DNA of 8,057 nt, taken from assembly GCA_937941745.1 (NCBI GenBank), contig CALDGV010000618.1, positions 1 through 8,057 on the forward strand, in the 5' to 3' direction. The stretch comes from an uncultured Prosthecobacter sp. (GTDB lineage Bacteria > Verrucomicrobiota > Verrucomicrobiia > Verrucomicrobiales > Verrucomicrobiaceae). Shown in pieces: positions 6,433 to 8,057 of the stretch (positions are counted from its first letter, which is position 1; each line of letters begins with the position of its first letter). Made by a program: the position numbers and the translations under genes. Below the pieces are notes generated by a model that saw only the letters and a program-made list of their open reading frames with translations, made no database searches and had not been told where the DNA came from.

Positions 6433-7326
6433 TCACTCAGCCCTGACCCAGAGCACTCGAAGGCCCAGCTTTTCGGCCACTTGACTGCCCCGCTCAGGCC
6501 CCAGCACCATCAGCGCGGTGGCGTAGCCATCGGCGAGAGCGCAGGACTCGTGAATGACGGTGACAGACACGAGCGAATGCGACACGGGCTGCTGCGTGCG
6601 TGGGTCGATGAGGTGGCTGCGACCTTCTTTCTGGTGCCGGTAGGTGCCGCTGGTAGCCACGCACTGGTTCGTCAGCGGGATGGTCTGCAATGCCTCGCCC
6701 TGGGCGGCTTCGGGGGTCTGGATGCCGACTCGCCAAGGCTGGCCGTCAGGCGCTTTTCCGATGGCGGCGACCTCGCCGCCGACTTCGAGGAGGAAGTCGC
6801 TCAGGCCTCGTGCCTTCAGCAGCGCGATGAGTTCATCGATCACGAAACCTTCGGTGACGCTGGCGACGTTGATTCGCAGCTCTGGCACCTTCTTTTTCAG
6901 AGCGGGCGGATCAAGTCGAGCCTGCAAATGCTGCCAGCCAATAACGACTTTGGCTTTAGGACTCAGCTCTGGCGCGAAACCATAGGCCTCAATCAAGGGC
7001 GCGAGCGTGATGTCGAGCGCGCCCTCAGTTTGATCGGCAATCCGGCGGGCGAGTTCGACGACTTCAACCAGCTCCCGAGGCACGGGCTGCCATTCGGTGG
7101 AGGTAGAGGCATTGAAAAGACTCACCGCCGAATCTTTCCGCCAGTGTGAAAGCACAGCCTCCCGCTGATCGAGATGCGCCTGGATGAGTTGGCGGGCTTT
7201 TTCATCGGCTCCGACAGCTCGCAGGCTCCAGTTGGTGCCCATCGTCTTTCCCTGGATGAACTGCAGCTCAGACGGCTGGCAGCCGACGAGAGCGAGCAGG
7301 ATCAGGGAGAGAAAAGCGGAGCGCAT
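6433..7326 (-). CDS. apbE: ApbE-family FAD:protein FMN transferase, lipoprotein
   Basis: 297 residues from ATG at 7326. The N-terminus is a lipoprotein signal, with lipobox LVGC and C16 as the lipidated residue, so the protein should be membrane-anchored outside the cytoplasm. ApbE proteins use FAD to attach FMN to Thr/Ser of partner flavoproteins (for example Nqr and Rnf subunits) and also salvage FMN. Family motifs appear in order: QGKTMGTNWS (25-34), WRKDSAVSLFN (62-72), LDITLAPLIEAYGF (104-117), LLEVGGEVAAIG (179-190), WRVGIQTP (198-205), CVATSGTYR (222-230), SHLIDPRTQQPV (237-248) and CALADGYATAL (262-272, with D266 and T270 as likely metal ligands). The conserved Lys-Gly of the central VDPSAIAKGYAVD-type motif is Glu159-Gly160 here, a possible functional change. 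No obvious flavoprotein target is adjacent. The start codon sits directly after an intrinsic terminator, and no Shine-Dalgarno is free next to it, so its expression mode is puzzling. Confidence 0.92.
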   Translation of the reverse strand: MRSAFLSLILLALVGCQPSELQFIQGKTMGTNWSLRAVGADEKARQLIQAHLDQREAVLSHWRKDSAVSLFNASTSTEWQPVPRELVEVVELARRIADQTEGALDITLAPLIEAYGFAPELSPKAKVVIGWQHLQARLDPPALKKKVPELRINVASVTEGFVIDELIALLKARGLSDFLLEVGGEVAAIGKAPDGQPWRVGIQTPEAAQGEALQTIPLTNQCVATSGTYRHQKEGRSHLIDPRTQQPVSHSLVSVTVIHESCALADGYATALMVLGPERGSQVAEKLGLRVLWVRAE

Positions 7327-7332
7327 GGCGAC

Positions 7333-7362
7333 AAAAAAGGAGGCAGGCCTGAGCCTGCCTCC
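7333..7362 (-). terminator. Rho-independent terminator after serA
   Basis: Read on the minus strand, GGAGGCAGGC (7362-7353), a TCAG loop (7352-7349) and GCCTGCCTCC (7348-7339) form a perfect ten-pair GC-rich stem, followed at once by TTTTTT (7338-7333). This is a textbook intrinsic terminator, starting 32 bases after the serA stop codon. The plus-strand reading has no U-tract, so it acts only in the direction of serA. It ends six bases before the apbE start codon. Confidence 0.93.
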
Positions 7363-7394
7363 GAGTTTGAGATGAGCAACGATGATGACGAACC

Positions 7395-8057
7395 TCAAAC
7401 CACCACGCTGTGCACGCGGGTGATGCCAGGGATCTTTTCCAGCTCGGCCAGCACTTCAGCGGCGGGAGTGGAGTCGAGTGTGAGCAGGGTGAGGGCGGTG
7501 CCGCCTTCCTTGTTCCGGCTGAGGGACATGTCGGCGATGTTGACCTGATTTTTGCCCAGGATGCTGCTGTAGGCGGCGATCATGCCGGGGCGGTCCTGGT
7601 TCTCGATGAGGAGCAGGGTACCTTCCGGGCGGGTCTCGATGTGGCGGTCGTTGACCTTCACGATGCGTGGCTCACCGGCAAAGAAAGTGCCGCCGATGCT
7701 GGCGGTCTCGCTGCCGTTGCTGGCCTGGACTTCGATGAGGTCGGTGAAGACATTGGCCTCCGGCAGACGGCTTTCAGTGAAGCGCAGGCCGAGGTTATCG
7801 GCGACGCCGTTGGCGTTGATGTAGTTCACCTGCTCGGCACCGACCGCGCGCTCCAGGAAGCCTTTCAGCACAGCGCGGGAGATGAGGGTGGTGTCACCAC
7901 TGCCGACTTTGCCGCTGTAGTTGATGCGGACGACGTTCGAGCGAGCGGGAGCAAGCTGCGAAACGACGCGGCCAAGCAATTCACCGAATTTCAGGAAGGG
8001 TCCGATCTCGGCGAGCACCTTCGGATCGACGTTCGGCATGTTCACCGCGTTGACGAC
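7395..8057 (-). CDS. serA: D-3-phosphoglycerate dehydrogenase, C-terminal part (ASB and ACT domains)
   Basis: The last 220 residues of a longer protein; the NAD-binding and catalytic domains lie beyond the right edge. The enzyme oxidises 3-phosphoglycerate to 3-phosphohydroxypyruvate, the first step of serine synthesis, in the cytoplasm. The fragment opens with the end of the catalytic domain (VNMPNVDPKVLAEIGPFL). An allosteric substrate-binding domain follows (about 39-140; NYSGKVGSGDTTLISRAVLKG, VNYINANGVADNLG). A C-terminal ACT domain comes last (about 146-220; LLLIENQDRPGMIAAYSSILG, VNIADMSLSR, ITRVHSVVV). N153 and N173 of the fragment fall where serine-binding Asn residues lie in SerA ACT domains, so feedback inhibition by serine is likely. 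This is the long form of SerA with the intervening domain. The gene ends with TGA at 7397-7395 and is followed by a strong intrinsic terminator, so it appears transcriptionally separate from apbE. Confidence 0.95.
   Translation of the reverse strand, partial: VVNAVNMPNVDPKVLAEIGPFLKFGELLGRVVSQLAPARSNVVRINYSGKVGSGDTTLISRAVLKGFLERAVGAEQVNYINANGVADNLGLRFTESRLPEANVFTDLIEVQASNGSETASIGGTFFAGEPRIVKVNDRHIETRPEGTLLLIENQDRPGMIAAYSSILGKNQVNIADMSLSRNKEGGTALTLLTLDSTPAAEVLAELEKIPGITRVHSVVV

Noticed and set aside
6421..7149. 242-residue plus-strand open frame opposite apbE
   Set aside because: It is an antisense shadow of a gene with clear ApbE motifs. The translated text shows no recognisable domain, and it is explained by GC-rich codon periodicity.

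Overview
The window is GC-rich bacterial DNA in which all seven genes I can support read on the minus strand, so transcription runs from high to low coordinates. The gene content suggests the Planctomycetes-Verrucomicrobia group, and more narrowly a Prosthecobacter-like Verrucomicrobium: a long-type SerA with an ACT domain, an exported sulfamidase-like sulfatase, a secreted five-bladed-propeller hydrolase-like protein beginning IDLGGQRELFVDEHLI, and a secreted ceramidase-like protein. This placement comes from family resemblance by eye, not from a database search.

Right part (8057 to 6433): the 3' end of a D-3-phosphoglycerate dehydrogenase gene (serA; serine synthesis) is cut by the window edge. 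It is followed by a textbook intrinsic terminator at 7333-7362. Six bases beyond that terminator's U-tract lies the start codon of an ApbE-type lipoprotein (FAD:protein FMN transferase), which is an unusually tight arrangement.

Middle (6322 to 5021): a membrane protein that looks like a CHASE2 sensor, with an N-terminal anchor, a large extracytoplasmic region and three C-terminal transmembrane helices, but without any kinase, cyclase or phosphatase output domain. It is separated by about 110 bases from apbE and about 80 bases from the next gene.

Left part (4937 to 1): a compact, probably co-transcribed cluster of four genes. In order of transcription these are a secreted sulfatase of sulfamidase type, a secreted propeller protein of the glycosidase 32/43-like fold, a secreted neutral-ceramidase-like hydrolase, and a left-handed beta-helix (hexapeptide repeat) sugar acyltransferase cut by the left edge. 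The last two overlap by ATGA. Three exported hydrolase-like proteins in a row suggest breakdown of a sulfated, amide-bearing glycoconjugate outside the cytoplasm. The real substrate is not evident, and two of the three carry departures from canonical active-site motifs.

No tRNA, rRNA, CRISPR array, insertion sequence, integrase or attachment site was seen. The longest stretches without a gene are only about 80 to 110 bases.
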